NCBI GenBank assembly: GCA_052161645.1
Contig: CP197414.1
Strand: one strand, 5' to 3'
Source: Laterigemmans sp052161645
GTDB lineage: Bacteria; Planctomycetota; Planctomycetia; Pirellulales; Pirellulaceae
Length of the DNA: 64,000 nucleotides
Both the position numbers and the translations under genes were made by a program. Shown here piece after piece: positions 25,202 to 35,126 of the stretch. Under the pieces are notes generated by a model. It saw only the letters and a program-made list of their open reading frames with translations. It searched no databases and was not told where the DNA came from. Numbering within the stretch: position 1 is the stretch's first letter; every line of letters starts with the position of its first letter.

Positions 25202-28150
25202 TCAACTCCCGGGACCTCCGCCACCGGGAAATCCAATATCACCACTCCCCGGACCTCCGACACCGCCGCTCCCTGGACCTCCGTAATCACCGCGCGGCAA
25301 AATATTCATGGTTTTCAACCGGTTTCTCAATTCACTGTCTTCAAATGTGCTGACGTAATACAACAGCTCACCCAGCCATCTTTGCTGCCGCTCATTCAAT
25401 GTGACACCTTCCGCTTGCGTAAAATCCAACAGGGTTAAAAAGGCCTGTTCGTTAACGAGTAGGCGTGCGCCGATTATATTGTAGGGATCGCCGCCCATGC
25501 CCCCCATTCCGCCGCCCGAATAGCCACCGCTCATGCCACCGCCCATGCCGCTGGCACCGGCAAATCCAGGTGGCCCCGAGTTGGTGCCGTGCATTTGATG
25601 TTTAATGATCCGCATTGCCACATCCGCGATCTTTTGGGGAGCAACTTTAGCGCGGGCGGCTAAGATTTCTTTGAATGGTTGGTTACTGAGCGTCGGCACG
25701 CCATCGGCGTTGCTGTCCGGCAAAAACATCGCTTCGGCAATCACGTAATCGAGAGGCTCATCGGGATAGCTGGTTGCCAGCTGCAAAACTTGTGTCTTGG
25801 ACAACACGCCGATGCTTCCGTTGACAGGTTTGGCTTCCTCCAAGTAGCGATTTCGTCGCTGTCCCAATTTCAACAGGTATGCGGCCAGCGGTGGGTCGCT
25901 GGTGATTGGACGATCAAGTGCGAAAAACAATTTGGCGCGAATGGTGACCGCGAGTCCTAGGCCCACATTTTCTGATACTGCTGCAACTGTGCCCCCGCCG
26001 TAGTAGCTAGGCTTAATCTTATCGATTTGTTGCAATTGTTGGTGTTGCAGTTGCTGGTGTAAGGGTTCAAAGCCACCCAACGTCTCCACCGCGGTTACTG
26101 ACGCTTCGTACAACTTGACAAGTTGCGAGCGATTTTTGGAAGATTTCTGCCATGTCGTGAAAGATATCTGTGGATGTCGAAGATCGTCTGTGCGAACGTC
26201 GTTGAGATAGTTGCTGAGTATCCAGACGATCGCCTGGGTGCTTTGTCGATTTCCAGCCGCCAATTCTTGAGTCATTGCGGCTAGACCCGGTTCAGGCAAG
26301 AAAGCTAGAAACTCCTCTGGAAAAAAGTTCATAAAGTCAGCCGAAGGGCCGCCACTGCCCGCGATCATGCCTCCATACAAGCGGGCTGTTTTCAAGAGCG
26401 CGCTGGCAGCCTCCATTTCTTGCTGCGGCGTATCGGCCAAAATATGCAGGGCACTTATGGAATCTTCAATGGTGGCCACCTCTCGCTCCGTCTGCAAAAG
26501 GTTCAACCACTGCGAGAATTGTTTGCCTTGATAGCTGGGTAAACCTGCAACCGCTCGATTCGCAACGCTGGAGGCTGAACTGCGTTCGATGGTAATTGCC
26601 TCTGCACTGCCCCGCGTTAACAAAACGCGATCATCGGAGAGCTCCCAGCCATCGACCTCCGTGTCCAACTCGATCACATAGGTACCGCTGCGGAGCGTGG
26701 TTTGATTTTCACCGCCGCGAAGCACCAAGCGATCAACAAATTGATCTTGGCGTTTAATGTTGATAGCCAAATCATCGACTGGCGAGGAAATCGTTAACTG
26801 GCCGCGATCGGTTTGGATCACGACAACAATCCCCAGCGCCATCAAAAACGCCGGCAGCAAACCGACCAGCAGCCAGCGATGGGGCGGACCTGTTGGTTTT
26901 TTGGGTTCACCCTGAGTGATTGGTGACGATGCGGGTTTTGCTGATGGAAACGCTACTGCCTGGGAGTTCGCTTCGGCTTCATCCGCAACTTCCATCCGCA
27001 GCGCAACGCGAATGAGTTTTCGCGTTTCGGCTCCGTTAACATGCGCACGCAAGCGGTCGGCAAAGGCTTGCATGGAATCGGGACGCGCGTCGCGAGAGCT
27101 GGCCAGCGACTCGTCGATCAATTCAGCTAGGGGAGCGGGAAGTTCCGGCAATATCGAACGAATCGGGCGGGCAGGGTCGGTAGTTTTTGCAAGAATCGTG
27201 GCGGGCAAATTCGCTCCGCCGGGATGTGGATCAACGGCAGTTAGCAAACGATACAGAGTGGCTGCCAAGGCGTAGATGTCAGCCCGCGCATCGACCGCCG
27301 CGCTATCGATCAGTTGCTCGGGAGCCATATAGGCAACGGTTCCCATTAAATGCCCGACGGTGGTCAGGCGATGCTGTTGCGCGAGCACCGTTTCATCGCT
27401 GAGCACCAACCCGAGGTCGACAAGTTTCGTTCGCCCCTCGCGCGTCAACATGAGGTTGGATGGTTTCACGTCGCGATGGACCCAGCCGAGCTGATGCAAT
27501 TGTGCGAGGCCTGCCGCCGCGTCCAAAACCAGCTGACAGGCATCGGCGGTGCGCAACCGCCCAAGACGACGCGAGAGTCGGCTGAGGTCCATGCCATCAA
27601 GATACTCCATGACAAGATAGTGCCAACCATTCGCTTCGCCGGCATCCGTGGCGCGCACGATATGCGGGTGCTCCAAAGCCGCCACCGCCGTCATCTCGCG
27701 ATCAAAACGTTGCAACGTGGAGGGCGATCTACCATGCATCCGCGGCAACAGCTTGATGGCGACTTCGCGTTGCAAACGGGTGTGACGGGCCAGGTAAACG
27801 GTGCCCATTCCACCGACACCGAGCGGCCGCAGCAACTGATAAGGTCCCACCTGTTCGCCCGTCGCCCAAGTAGCCGGCAATTCACAGTGACGGACCACGT
27901 GCAACATTGCTTCCAAACATTCGGGTTCGCTGGTTTCGCAAGCCGCTGGCGTGTCACTGGCCGGTCGCAGCTCGCGAATCAACCAGTCATCGACTGGGGT
28001 TGCCGATTCGAGTCGTTGCTGACACGGCTGACACGACTCCAAATGCTCTGCCAATTGGTCCGCTTCCCCGACGGCAACGTTCCCACTGGCAAAGCGATCC
28101 CACTCCGCTTGTGCGGGGCAGGTGGTTACGGATTTTTGCATCACGATCAT
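25202..28150 (-). CDS. Large membrane Ser/Thr protein kinase with Gly-rich C-terminus
   Basis: 982 residues. N-terminal zinc-type motif HLESCQPC (H36, C40, C43), then a kinase domain (about 103-375) with GVGGMGTVYLA, Lys133 in VAIKLL, HRDVKPSN (Asp227) and TVAYMAPEQ. The magnesium-binding motif reads DLG (245-247) instead of DFG. A membrane helix lies at about 425-446. The ~530-residue outer part is unrecognised and ends in Gly/Met- and Gly/Pro-rich stretches (e.g. GMGGGMSGGYSGGGMGG). ATG start at 28150 with AAGGA upstream. The sigma gene at 28268-28894 lies just before it on the same strand, forming a second sigma/kinase pair. Confidence 0.9.
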   Translation of the reverse strand: MIVMQKSVTTCPAQAEWDRFASGNVAVGEADQLAEHLESCQPCQQRLESATPVDDWLIRELRPASDTPAACETSEPECLEAMLHVVRHCELPATWATGEQVGPYQLLRPLGVGGMGTVYLARHTRLQREVAIKLLPRMHGRSPSTLQRFDREMTAVAALEHPHIVRATDAGEANGWHYLVMEYLDGMDLSRLSRRLGRLRTADACQLVLDAAAGLAQLHQLGWVHRDVKPSNLMLTREGRTKLVDLGLVLSDETVLAQQHRLTTVGHLMGTVAYMAPEQLIDSAAVDARADIYALAATLYRLLTAVDPHPGGANLPATILAKTTDPARPIRSILPELPAPLAELIDESLASSRDARPDSMQAFADRLRAHVNGAETRKLIRVALRMEVADEAEANSQAVAFPSAKPASSPITQGEPKKPTGPPHRWLLVGLLPAFLMALGIVVVIQTDRGQLTISSPVDDLAINIKRQDQFVDRLVLRGGENQTTLRSGTYVIELDTEVDGWELSDDRVLLTRGSAEAITIERSSASSVANRAVAGLPSYQGKQFSQWLNLLQTEREVATIEDSISALHILADTPQQEMEAASALLKTARLYGGMIAGSGGPSADFMNFFPEEFLAFLPEPGLAAMTQELAAGNRQSTQAIVWILSNYLNDVRTDDLRHPQISFTTWQKSSKNRSQLVKLYEASVTAVETLGGFEPLHQQLQHQQLQQIDKIKPSYYGGGTVAAVSENVGLGLAVTIRAKLFFALDRPITSDPPLAAYLLKLGQRRNRYLEEAKPVNGSIGVLSKTQVLQLATSYPDEPLDYVIAEAMFLPDSNADGVPTLSNQPFKEILAARAKVAPQKIADVAMRIIKHQMHGTNSGPPGFAGASGMGGGMSGGYSGGGMGGMGGDPYNIIGARLLVNEQAFLTLLDFTQAEGVTLNERQQRWLGELLYYVSTFEDSELRNRLKTMNILPRGDYGGPGSGGVGGPGSGDIGFPGGGGPGS

Positions 28151-28267
28151 CGTTGTCCGTTCCTTAGGTATGAGCCTGTCCGAACAGCAGTTGACCTCGC
28201 CCGGCCAAAAGTTTCTGCTTCCCCGTCCGTAAGCTCATCGTGAACATTGGACAGCACGGAAATTTTT

Positions 28268-28894
28268 TTATGGTGGATCGAGCAACCCGTCCAGCTCCGT
28301 CCGCAAGCGCTGCAGCACCCGCGATCGCGCCTTGTATACGGTCCAGCGGGAGACACCCAGTTCGGCAGCCACGTCGGCTGGATCCTGGCCGTCGAGCACC
28401 GTGCGACGGAATGCGGTCAACGTTTCGGGGGAGAAACGCCGATGGAGCCCGGCAATCGCGGCGGCTAAGATGGAACGTCGGTCAGAATTCGCATCGGTCG
28501 GAGGTTCGGCATCGGGCTGCAGAACAGCTTCGGACAAGCTGGTCAGATTCACCTGGTCGAGCTGCTGGGACGATTGAATCTCGGGCTGTTGTGACCAGAG
28601 CCGCGTTTGGTCGACCAGTCGCCGACGGGTGATTGTCCACAACCAACCGCGAAAGGTGCTACTTGGTCCGCTGGCAAAATGATTTAACCCCTTGGCCGCG
28701 TCAATCAGCACCTCCTGAACAATGTCGGCCGCATCCGCCGGTTGTCGCCCACGACGCCGGGCCCAAGTGTAAACCAACGGACCATACAGCCGCACAATCC
28801 GCTCCCAAGCCACCGCGTCGCCCTGCCTCGCGCCAGCTAGCAACGATAGCGAGGTGGAGGGTTCCGGTTCAGCGAGCGACGCGAATTCCGACAT
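28268..28894 (-). CDS. ECF-type RNA polymerase sigma factor
   Basis: About 208 residues from the ATG at 28894 (a TTG at 28906 is also in frame). Region 2: DAADIVQEVLIDAA and FRGWLWTITRRRLVDQ; region 4: DPADVAAELGVSRWTVYKARSRVLQRL. A variable linker of ~40 residues separates them. The following kinase gene on the same strand suggests a functional pair. This ECF type is plentiful in planctomycetes; no target promoters are evident here. Confidence 0.9.
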   Translation of the reverse strand: MSEFASLAEPEPSTSLSLLAGARQGDAVAWERIVRLYGPLVYTWARRRGRQPADAADIVQEVLIDAAKGLNHFASGPSSTFRGWLWTITRRRLVDQTRLWSQQPEIQSSQQLDQVNLTSLSEAVLQPDAEPPTDANSDRRSILAAAIAGLHRRFSPETLTAFRRTVLDGQDPADVAAELGVSRWTVYKARSRVLQRLRTELDGLLDPP

Positions 28895-29036
28895 TTTTTG
28901 ACTCAAATTTGCGAATTCAACGAACGGTGGCTAGCGCCAAAACCGCTAACAACCGGTTCGCAGTATGCTGTAGGGAAACAACCGCGCGAACATTTATATT
29001 AAACTAAACGAAACCAATCCCCCAGGATAACGTGAA

Positions 29037-29933
29037 ATGCAAAAATTCAGCCAGCATGGTTTGCTGTTAGCCGCCGTGCTCGTCATGGGTAGCGGCTTGC
29101 TGCCGACGCTTTGCCGAGGAGATGACCCCGTTTTTTCTGGCCCGCAAGTCGGTGAACCTTTGCCCGAATTGCCGATCCAATTGGTACTCGATGAGGATCC
29201 CAGCAAATTGCTGGATGCGACCGCGGCGGAGCCAGAGGCTCCCCATCAGTTGGTCATTTTTGTGCATCAGTTTACCCGCCCCTCGATTGCCTTTACTCGC
29301 ACGCTGGGCGATTACGCCGCCTCGCGGAGAAAAGCTGGTTTGAAAACAGCCGTCGTTTTCCTGGGAGCCGATACCACCGCTTTGACGGCCCAATTGCAGC
29401 GGGCCAAACACGCCTTGCCTAAGAATGTCCATTTGGGTGTTTCACCGGACGGGGTTGAGGGACCAGGTAGCTTTGGGCTTAATCGCAACGTGACGCTGAC
29501 GATTCTCGTGGCCAGCGAAGGAGAAGTTAAATTCAACCAAGCCTTGATCGATCCCAGTTTGCCAGTCGAATTACCAAAAACCTTAAAAGCCATTTGCGAT
29601 CTAGTCGGCGGGGAACCACCAACGGTCGACGCGCTGTTGGCAAAAGCCAACGGTGCAGGGGGGGCCATGCGTCGCCGCGGCGATCAACCGGCGACCCAGG
29701 ACCAGCGCCCCCCGGGGTTTGATCAGGTCGAACCTTTGCTAAGGAGGCTGATTCGCAAAGAGACATCGGATGCGGATGTTGACAAATTGGCGAAACAGAT
29801 TGATGAGATTCTCAAAGACCATTCCGCGGCGCGAGCCCGCCTGAAAGAAATCGCCAGCCGAGTGCATAAGATTTACGGTTCCGATCAGGCACAGACACAC
29901 CTCCGTCGCTGGGCCGAGGTTGAGCAACCTTGA
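29037..29933 (+). CDS. Exported redoxin-like protein lacking redox cysteines
   Basis: 298 residues. Signal peptide with hydrophobic core LLLAAVLVMGSGLLPTL. The first domain follows the thioredoxin/AhpC plan (VGEPLPELPIQLV, then HQLVIFVHQFTRPS, AVVFLGADTTA, GVSPDGVEGPGSFGLNRNVTLTILV in pieces), but where CxxC normally lies the sequence is FTRPS, so it should not be a redox enzyme. The C-terminal ~110 residues are charged and helical. ATG with AGGA about nine bases upstream. It runs straight into a DUF1549/DUF1553 gene, matching planctomycete operons of unknown role. Divergent from the ECF sigma gene. Confidence 0.75.
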   Translation: MQKFSQHGLLLAAVLVMGSGLLPTLCRGDDPVFSGPQVGEPLPELPIQLVLDEDPSKLLDATAAEPEAPHQLVIFVHQFTRPSIAFTRTLGDYAASRRKAGLKTAVVFLGADTTALTAQLQRAKHALPKNVHLGVSPDGVEGPGSFGLNRNVTLTILVASEGEVKFNQALIDPSLPVELPKTLKAICDLVGGEPPTVDALLAKANGAGGAMRRRGDQPATQDQRPPGFDQVEPLLRRLIRKETSDADVDKLAKQIDEILKDHSAARARLKEIASRVHKIYGSDQAQTHLRRWAEVEQP

Positions 29934-29968
29934 TCGCCAACTGGTTCATTGTTGCTGGAATCCGATCA

Positions 29969-32182
29969 ATGAAGATCGTCCTGATTTCGCTGCTAGTTTG
30001 GTGCAACTGGCAACCAGCGTTGCTTGCCCAAGTGACGTTTGATAATGAGATCCTGCCATTGCTAACCAAGGCGGGCTGCAACACCGGTGCCTGCCATGGT
30101 GCGGCGATTGGCCGTGGTGGGTTCCGGCTGTCACTCTATGGCCAAAACCCGCAGCAAGATTGGGTGAGCGTCGCTCGTGAACTGCAAGGCCGCCGCGTCA
30201 ATCCGGCTCATCCCGAGGCTAGCCTGCTACTGCGAAAAGCTGGGGAGTTGATGGAACATGGCGGTGGCCAACGACTGGATCCTGACGGTTCCGATTTCGC
30301 CAAACTAAGAGACTGGATTGCTGCCGGAGCCCAGCGACAACCGGCGAGCGAACCGCGTTTAGTGGGTATCGAGGTGACGCCGCGGAAACTGGTCATCCCG
30401 GCTCTGACCACTGATCCTGAGACTTCCCAACAAACTCATCAACTTTTGGTGGCGGGTCGCTTTGACGATGATTCTAAACAAGACTCTACTGAATACGCGT
30501 TGTTGACTCCGCACGATCCGGCTGCCGTCGATATTGTCGGGCCGGGCCAATTCCGGGTGCTGCGACCAGGCAGGCATTTGATCATCGTTCGCGTGCGGAA
30601 TCATGTCGTTGCTTGTGAGGTGATCGCGCCAACTGTTTCAACTCCCCTCGCGTCCGCAGCGAGCACTCCCGCGGATGAAAATTTAATAGATCACTGGACG
30701 CGGCGGAGGCTCGATTTGCTGGGATTGCAACCAGTCGAGCGTGCCGCGCCCCACGTATTGTTGCGGCGGTTGATGCTCGATCTTTGCGGACGTCTACCAA
30801 CGCCGGAAGAATCGCTCGCATTTTTGCAAGGTTCCGAAGAGACGTTTGCGGAACGCTACGAGGCATTGGTCGATCGCTTGTTGGAAAGCCCAAAAAGTCT
30901 TGAGTATTGGACCTATTGGTTGTCCAATTCCTTGCGAACGGAAACGCTGATTAAAGCGGGACAGAATGATCGTGTCGCCGTCAACTTTCGCAGTTTCCTC
31001 CGCGAGCAGCTGGCGGCTCAAACATCATTGCCCGAACTCATGGCCACGCTGGTGGAGGGTGATGGCAGTGTCTCCGAACAACCAGCGGCTTCGTTCTATT
31101 TGCTTGCCAACGATGCCCGCAGCCAGACCGAAGCTTTTTCAGAATTGATGCTTGGTTCTCGGATTCGTTGTGCGAATTGTCATGACCATCCGTTAGATCA
31201 GTGGACCCAGGACGACTATCACGGAATTGCCGCTCTGTTCGCTGGAATTCGCCGCGGTGATCGCGTGCAGTGGCAAACAGGCTCCAGCAACATCCATCCC
31301 GCTACGGGGGAACCGGCAATTCCTCGCTTGCCTGCCGGAAAACTGATCTCGGCGAAGGTCGATCCGCGGCCGCAATTGGCAAGTTGGATTCGCGGCGCGG
31401 GCCGACGTTCCGTCGCGGCGAATTGGTGCAACCGAGTTTGGCGACAATTGATGGGAGTCGGTTTGGTCGATCCGGTCGACGATCATCGCATCACCAACCC
31501 GGCCACACATCCAGAACTATTAAAGGAATTGACGGAGGCTTGGATCGAGCAGCACGAAAATCCCCGCTGGTTGATTCGCCAAATTGTTACCAGCAAAACC
31601 TATCAACGAGCAGCAAAGCCAGCGAAGATACAAACCGCATCCGCGGAGTTGCCGGAAGCCACGGTCAGCAATCGTGATGCGTTGATGCAACAAGCTTATG
31701 GTTGGCGAACGGAGAAGCAATTACCGGTAGCGGTGTTATTAGATTCGGTGGGAGACGTGACGGGAGTGCACCAAGTCACGAAAGCAGTTAGCGAACAGCA
31801 ACCTGTTAGATTCCTGGAACGCGTGACCTTGGCCACAGCTCCCGCGCGGGCGGGAGCCGACACCACTTGCACGGCCGACGTTGTTTGCGAGCTTGATGTC
31901 GCCGATAGCTTAGCCGGTCGGCTGGCGGAGATTACTGGACCGCTGATCAACGATCGCATCACGCACGCAGATAGCCGCCTGCGAAGCTGGAGCCGAGACG
32001 CGGTTGAGGACGCGGAGGATGTGATCCAGCGAATTTACTTGCGCTGTTTTTCGCGTCCCGCGACCGAGCTGGAAACCACGTTTTGGTGTCAGGAGATTAC
32101 GGCCGCGGATGATCCTCAAGAGGTGCTTGAGGATCTAGTTTGGAGTCTATTAACCAGCCCTCAATTTCGTTTTAACTGGTGA
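29969..32182 (+). CDS. DUF1549/DUF1553 protein with cytochrome c-like motifs
   Basis: About 737 residues. Signal peptide MKIVLISLLVWCNWQ..., then a planctomycete cytochrome-like region with CNTGACHG (a CX4CH motif), a central beta-domain, the DUF1549 part (DHWTRRRLDLLGLQPVE to LPTPEESLAFL), a CANCHDHPLDQW motif (true CXXCH) and the DUF1553 part (RSVAANWCNRVWRQLMGVGLVDPVDD in pieces). Such proteins are abundant in planctomycetes and always sit next to DUF1501 genes; their reaction is unknown. I prefer the ATG at 29969 for the signal peptide; a TTG at 29930 would overlap the preceding stop. Confidence 0.88.
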   Translation: MKIVLISLLVWCNWQPALLAQVTFDNEILPLLTKAGCNTGACHGAAIGRGGFRLSLYGQNPQQDWVSVARELQGRRVNPAHPEASLLLRKAGELMEHGGGQRLDPDGSDFAKLRDWIAAGAQRQPASEPRLVGIEVTPRKLVIPALTTDPETSQQTHQLLVAGRFDDDSKQDSTEYALLTPHDPAAVDIVGPGQFRVLRPGRHLIIVRVRNHVVACEVIAPTVSTPLASAASTPADENLIDHWTRRRLDLLGLQPVERAAPHVLLRRLMLDLCGRLPTPEESLAFLQGSEETFAERYEALVDRLLESPKSLEYWTYWLSNSLRTETLIKAGQNDRVAVNFRSFLREQLAAQTSLPELMATLVEGDGSVSEQPAASFYLLANDARSQTEAFSELMLGSRIRCANCHDHPLDQWTQDDYHGIAALFAGIRRGDRVQWQTGSSNIHPATGEPAIPRLPAGKLISAKVDPRPQLASWIRGAGRRSVAANWCNRVWRQLMGVGLVDPVDDHRITNPATHPELLKELTEAWIEQHENPRWLIRQIVTSKTYQRAAKPAKIQTASAELPEATVSNRDALMQQAYGWRTEKQLPVAVLLDSVGDVTGVHQVTKAVSEQQPVRFLERVTLATAPARAGADTTCTADVVCELDVADSLAGRLAEITGPLINDRITHADSRLRSWSRDAVEDAEDVIQRIYLRCFSRPATELETTFWCQEITAADDPQEVLEDLVWSLLTSPQFRFNW

Positions 32183-32227
32183 GTAATGCCAATCCGACGC
32201 GGTGCGAATCTGAAACTTGGGAGTGAG

Positions 32228-33598
32228 ATGCTGATGAATCGCCTGTTCGTTGCTCCGATCAGCGAGCCATCACGGCGTGAGTTTTTGCGCGTTGGTTCAC
32301 TGCTGGGCACGGGGTTAACGCTGCCGAACCTACTATCATCCACGACACCCGCGCTAGCTGATGGCTCGTCCACAGCGGTTGCCAAATCTTGCATTTTCAT
32401 CTGGCTCGATGGTGGCCCCAGCCATTTAGACACCTTTGACCCCAAGCCGGCGGCACCCGCGGAGGTGCGTGGTCCTTTTTCAGCCATACAGACGAACATA
32501 CCTGGATTGTGGATCAGCGAACTGTTTCCTCGTTTGGCTCAGCGGATGGATCGACTGGCCGTGATCAGGTCGCTCACGTCACCACTGGGCGAACACAATT
32601 TGGGGGCTCAATATTTATTGACGGGCTACCAACCCAGCCCCGTGATCGAACACCCCAGCTTTACTTCCGTAATGGCGTCGCAGTTTTCGAAGCAGGCTTT
32701 GGTTGACGATCAATCCAGAGGGGCAACCAAAGCGTCAAGAAACAACCCGTTGCCTCCCTCCGTGGCGATTCCCAATCATCGAATCGGCGGCAGCAAACTA
32801 AATGCGGCGGGATTCTTACCAGCCCAGTTTGCGCCCTTTTCCGTTGACAGTGATCCCTCAAAAGCCGACTTTTCGGTGCGCAATTTGGAATTCTCCCAAG
32901 GTGACATTGGCCGTTTGCAACGACGGCAGCGGTATCGCCAGTGGTTGGCGGAGGAGCAAATACTCGATCCTTTAGCCCAGCAGGCCTTTTCTTTGTTGCA
33001 ATCATCCGCAGCCAGGCAAGCATTCAATCTGGATGCCGAGTCGGTCGAGACGCGACGCCGATACGGAAGCAAAACGATTGGACAAAGTTGCCTGTTGGCC
33101 CGGCGGTTAATTACCGCTGGCGTGCGGTTGGTCAGCGTCGTCGACCATGGCTGGGATACGCACCTTGACTTGATCACTAGGCTCCGCGACGGATATACCG
33201 GAGCCAAGGTGCCAGTCGGACTCGGGCCCTCGCTCGACATGGCCTTGACCGCCTTACTTGATGATCTAGAAGCATCGGGTCAGCTCAACGAGACGCTCGT
33301 GGTCGTGATGGGCGAATTCGGACGCACGCCAAAATGGAATACCGGTGGCGGGCGTGATCACTGGCCCCGCGTCTTCAGCGCGTTGTTGGCTGGAGGACCA
33401 ATTCAAGTTGGCAGCGTGCTCGGGGCGAGTGACCAGCAAGGCGAAAGTCCGCATGAGAGACCGGTCACTCCAGCCGATTTGGCGCATACCTTATATGCAG
33501 CCATGGGGATCGATCCCCGGCAAACAATCATGACACCTGATGCTCGACCAATTACGCTCGGCCACCCAGAAGCGACTGCGATCAGCGAGTTGCTGTAG
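32228..33598 (+). CDS. DUF1501 family protein (Tat-exported)
   Basis: About 456 residues. Signal region SRREFLRVGSLLGTGLTLPN with the twin-arginine pattern. The sulfatase/alkaline phosphatase-like fold of DUF1501 is seen in IFIWLDGGPSHLDTFDPKP, EHNLGAQYLLTGY, WDTHLDL and VVVMGEFGRTPKWN followed by GGRDHWP. The family shares this fold but no activity is proven. It forms a pair with the DUF1549/1553 gene 45 bases upstream. ATG at 32228 is preceded by GGGAG. Probably one operon with the redoxin-like gene. Confidence 0.9.
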   Translation: MLMNRLFVAPISEPSRREFLRVGSLLGTGLTLPNLLSSTTPALADGSSTAVAKSCIFIWLDGGPSHLDTFDPKPAAPAEVRGPFSAIQTNIPGLWISELFPRLAQRMDRLAVIRSLTSPLGEHNLGAQYLLTGYQPSPVIEHPSFTSVMASQFSKQALVDDQSRGATKASRNNPLPPSVAIPNHRIGGSKLNAAGFLPAQFAPFSVDSDPSKADFSVRNLEFSQGDIGRLQRRQRYRQWLAEEQILDPLAQQAFSLLQSSAARQAFNLDAESVETRRRYGSKTIGQSCLLARRLITAGVRLVSVVDHGWDTHLDLITRLRDGYTGAKVPVGLGPSLDMALTALLDDLEASGQLNETLVVVMGEFGRTPKWNTGGGRDHWPRVFSALLAGGPIQVGSVLGASDQQGESPHERPVTPADLAHTLYAAMGIDPRQTIMTPDARPITLGHPEATAISELL

Positions 33599-33725
33599 GG
33601 TATGACCGTCTCTCGTCGATCCGATGTTTCTGTCTGGAATTCCTTCCCCGCACTTCGATTGGAGATCAAACATTACCATCCTCAAAGCTGGGAATGAGCA
33701 GGAGCCTCGAAGACAGTCTCCAGGA

Positions 33726-35048
33726 TTAGCTGGCAGGCGCGGAGGATGAAAGGCGATAAAGCCGATCACCGCGGCGGATCAGCAGAAATTGATGACCGGC
33801 GACAGCCGCATATAACGTCTGCGTCGTAGCCTCCTCCTCGGCAAGCCAAAGCCGATTACTCTCGCTCAAGATCTCGAATTCGGGGCCACAACGGACAACG
33901 GTTACTTCGCCACTTCGCCCAAAGCAATACAGCCTATCTTCGATCGCCAGCGGAGTTGCCCAACAACCGCCACACGGAAGTCGTTTGGAATAGAGCTGGG
34001 TTCCCGTTTCCATTTTGAGGCAATACAGCACTCCAGTGGGATTGATCCAATAGCAATACCCGTCGTGGGCCACAGGTGAGCAAAATGAACCTCGAGCTTG
34101 GTCGGCAATCCAATCGATTTCCAAACGATAGCCCGCATCATCATGAACAATCTTAGCCAGTAAATTCGACGTCAAGGCACCGTCAACCGGTCCATCAGCC
34201 GGACGGATTAACGAAGCCACCAGGAACCGACCATCGCCAAGATCAACAGGAGTGGCGACCGAATTTCCCCCCACACGGTCATCAGCGATTAAATGTTCAC
34301 CCGTCTTCGCATCATAGACGTCCACCGTGCCTACTGAGGAACACACCACCACTTCCCGATCGACCAAGCGAACAATTCCAGGTGACGACCAACTGTGTTC
34401 TCGAGCACCGCGTTCGACACGCCACAAATTAACACCATCGGCTTTGGCGATCGCCATCAAATACGAAGGCCCACGATGGTCAACCAATACATAAATAGCC
34501 TCTACAGTCTGACTTAGCGAAGCCGAAAGACCAAACTTGTTTTCGAATATACCGTACTCGTTTTGAAGCGAGCGGGTCCAACGCAACTGCCCCTCGTGAG
34601 TGAAGGCTAAGAGTTGACCACTCTCATAAAAAACATAGACCCCTGTGTCATCGACAACTGGCGTTGGTGCCGCTCGACTGACCATAGCCGAGCTTTCCTG
34701 TTGGTGCGATGCGACGGTGCTTTGCGACCAAAGTTCTCGTCCCGACGACAGCTCGAAACAACTGAGTTGATAAGTTTCTTTCTGAGCTCCGTAGACGCTG
34801 GTCAGATAGATTCGATTGTCCCAAACTACCGGTGCCGATTGACCATAACCTGAGATTTCAACTTGCCACTCTGGTGACGATGGATCCCACCTTAAAGGCA
34901 GCGAATTTGCGGAAATCGATTCAGCAAGCGGGGCAAGAAACCCGGGGATACGAGCTTCTTGCGCAAGGACGCGCTCAGGATATCCCAGAGTTAGCATCCA
35001 AATCGCCAATATCGACAGAAACCCGGAAGAGTTAAAGAATCCAAACAT
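33726..35048 (-). CDS. PQQ-type beta-propeller protein (BamB-like)
   Basis: About 440 residues with a signal peptide (LSILAIWMLTLGYPERVLAQ). The rest consists of eight-bladed-propeller-type repeats: VWDNRIYLTSVYG, LSSGRELWSQS, VDDTGVYVFYESGQLLAF, MAIAKADGVNLWRV, CSSVGTVDVYDAKTGE, GYCYWINPTGVLYCLK, IEDRLYCFGRSGEVTVV. This is the outer-membrane assembly/BamB-like class, often used as a scaffold rather than an enzyme. Start at ATG 35048; a further in-frame ATG lies at 35081. It is 46-80 bases after the DUF1559 gene on the same strand. Confidence 0.85.
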   Translation of the reverse strand: MFGFFNSSGFLSILAIWMLTLGYPERVLAQEARIPGFLAPLAESISANSLPLRWDPSSPEWQVEISGYGQSAPVVWDNRIYLTSVYGAQKETYQLSCFELSSGRELWSQSTVASHQQESSAMVSRAAPTPVVDDTGVYVFYESGQLLAFTHEGQLRWTRSLQNEYGIFENKFGLSASLSQTVEAIYVLVDHRGPSYLMAIAKADGVNLWRVERGAREHSWSSPGIVRLVDREVVVCSSVGTVDVYDAKTGEHLIADDRVGGNSVATPVDLGDGRFLVASLIRPADGPVDGALTSNLLAKIVHDDAGYRLEIDWIADQARGSFCSPVAHDGYCYWINPTGVLYCLKMETGTQLYSKRLPCGGCWATPLAIEDRLYCFGRSGEVTVVRCGPEFEILSESNRLWLAEEEATTQTLYAAVAGHQFLLIRRGDRLYRLSSSAPAS

Positions 35049-35126
35049 GGAAAATCTCCGCACTGCCTTGAAAGTTATCATCCGCCAAAAACCGAACGCG
35101 AGCTTATCGCGTGTTTACTCTCGGCT

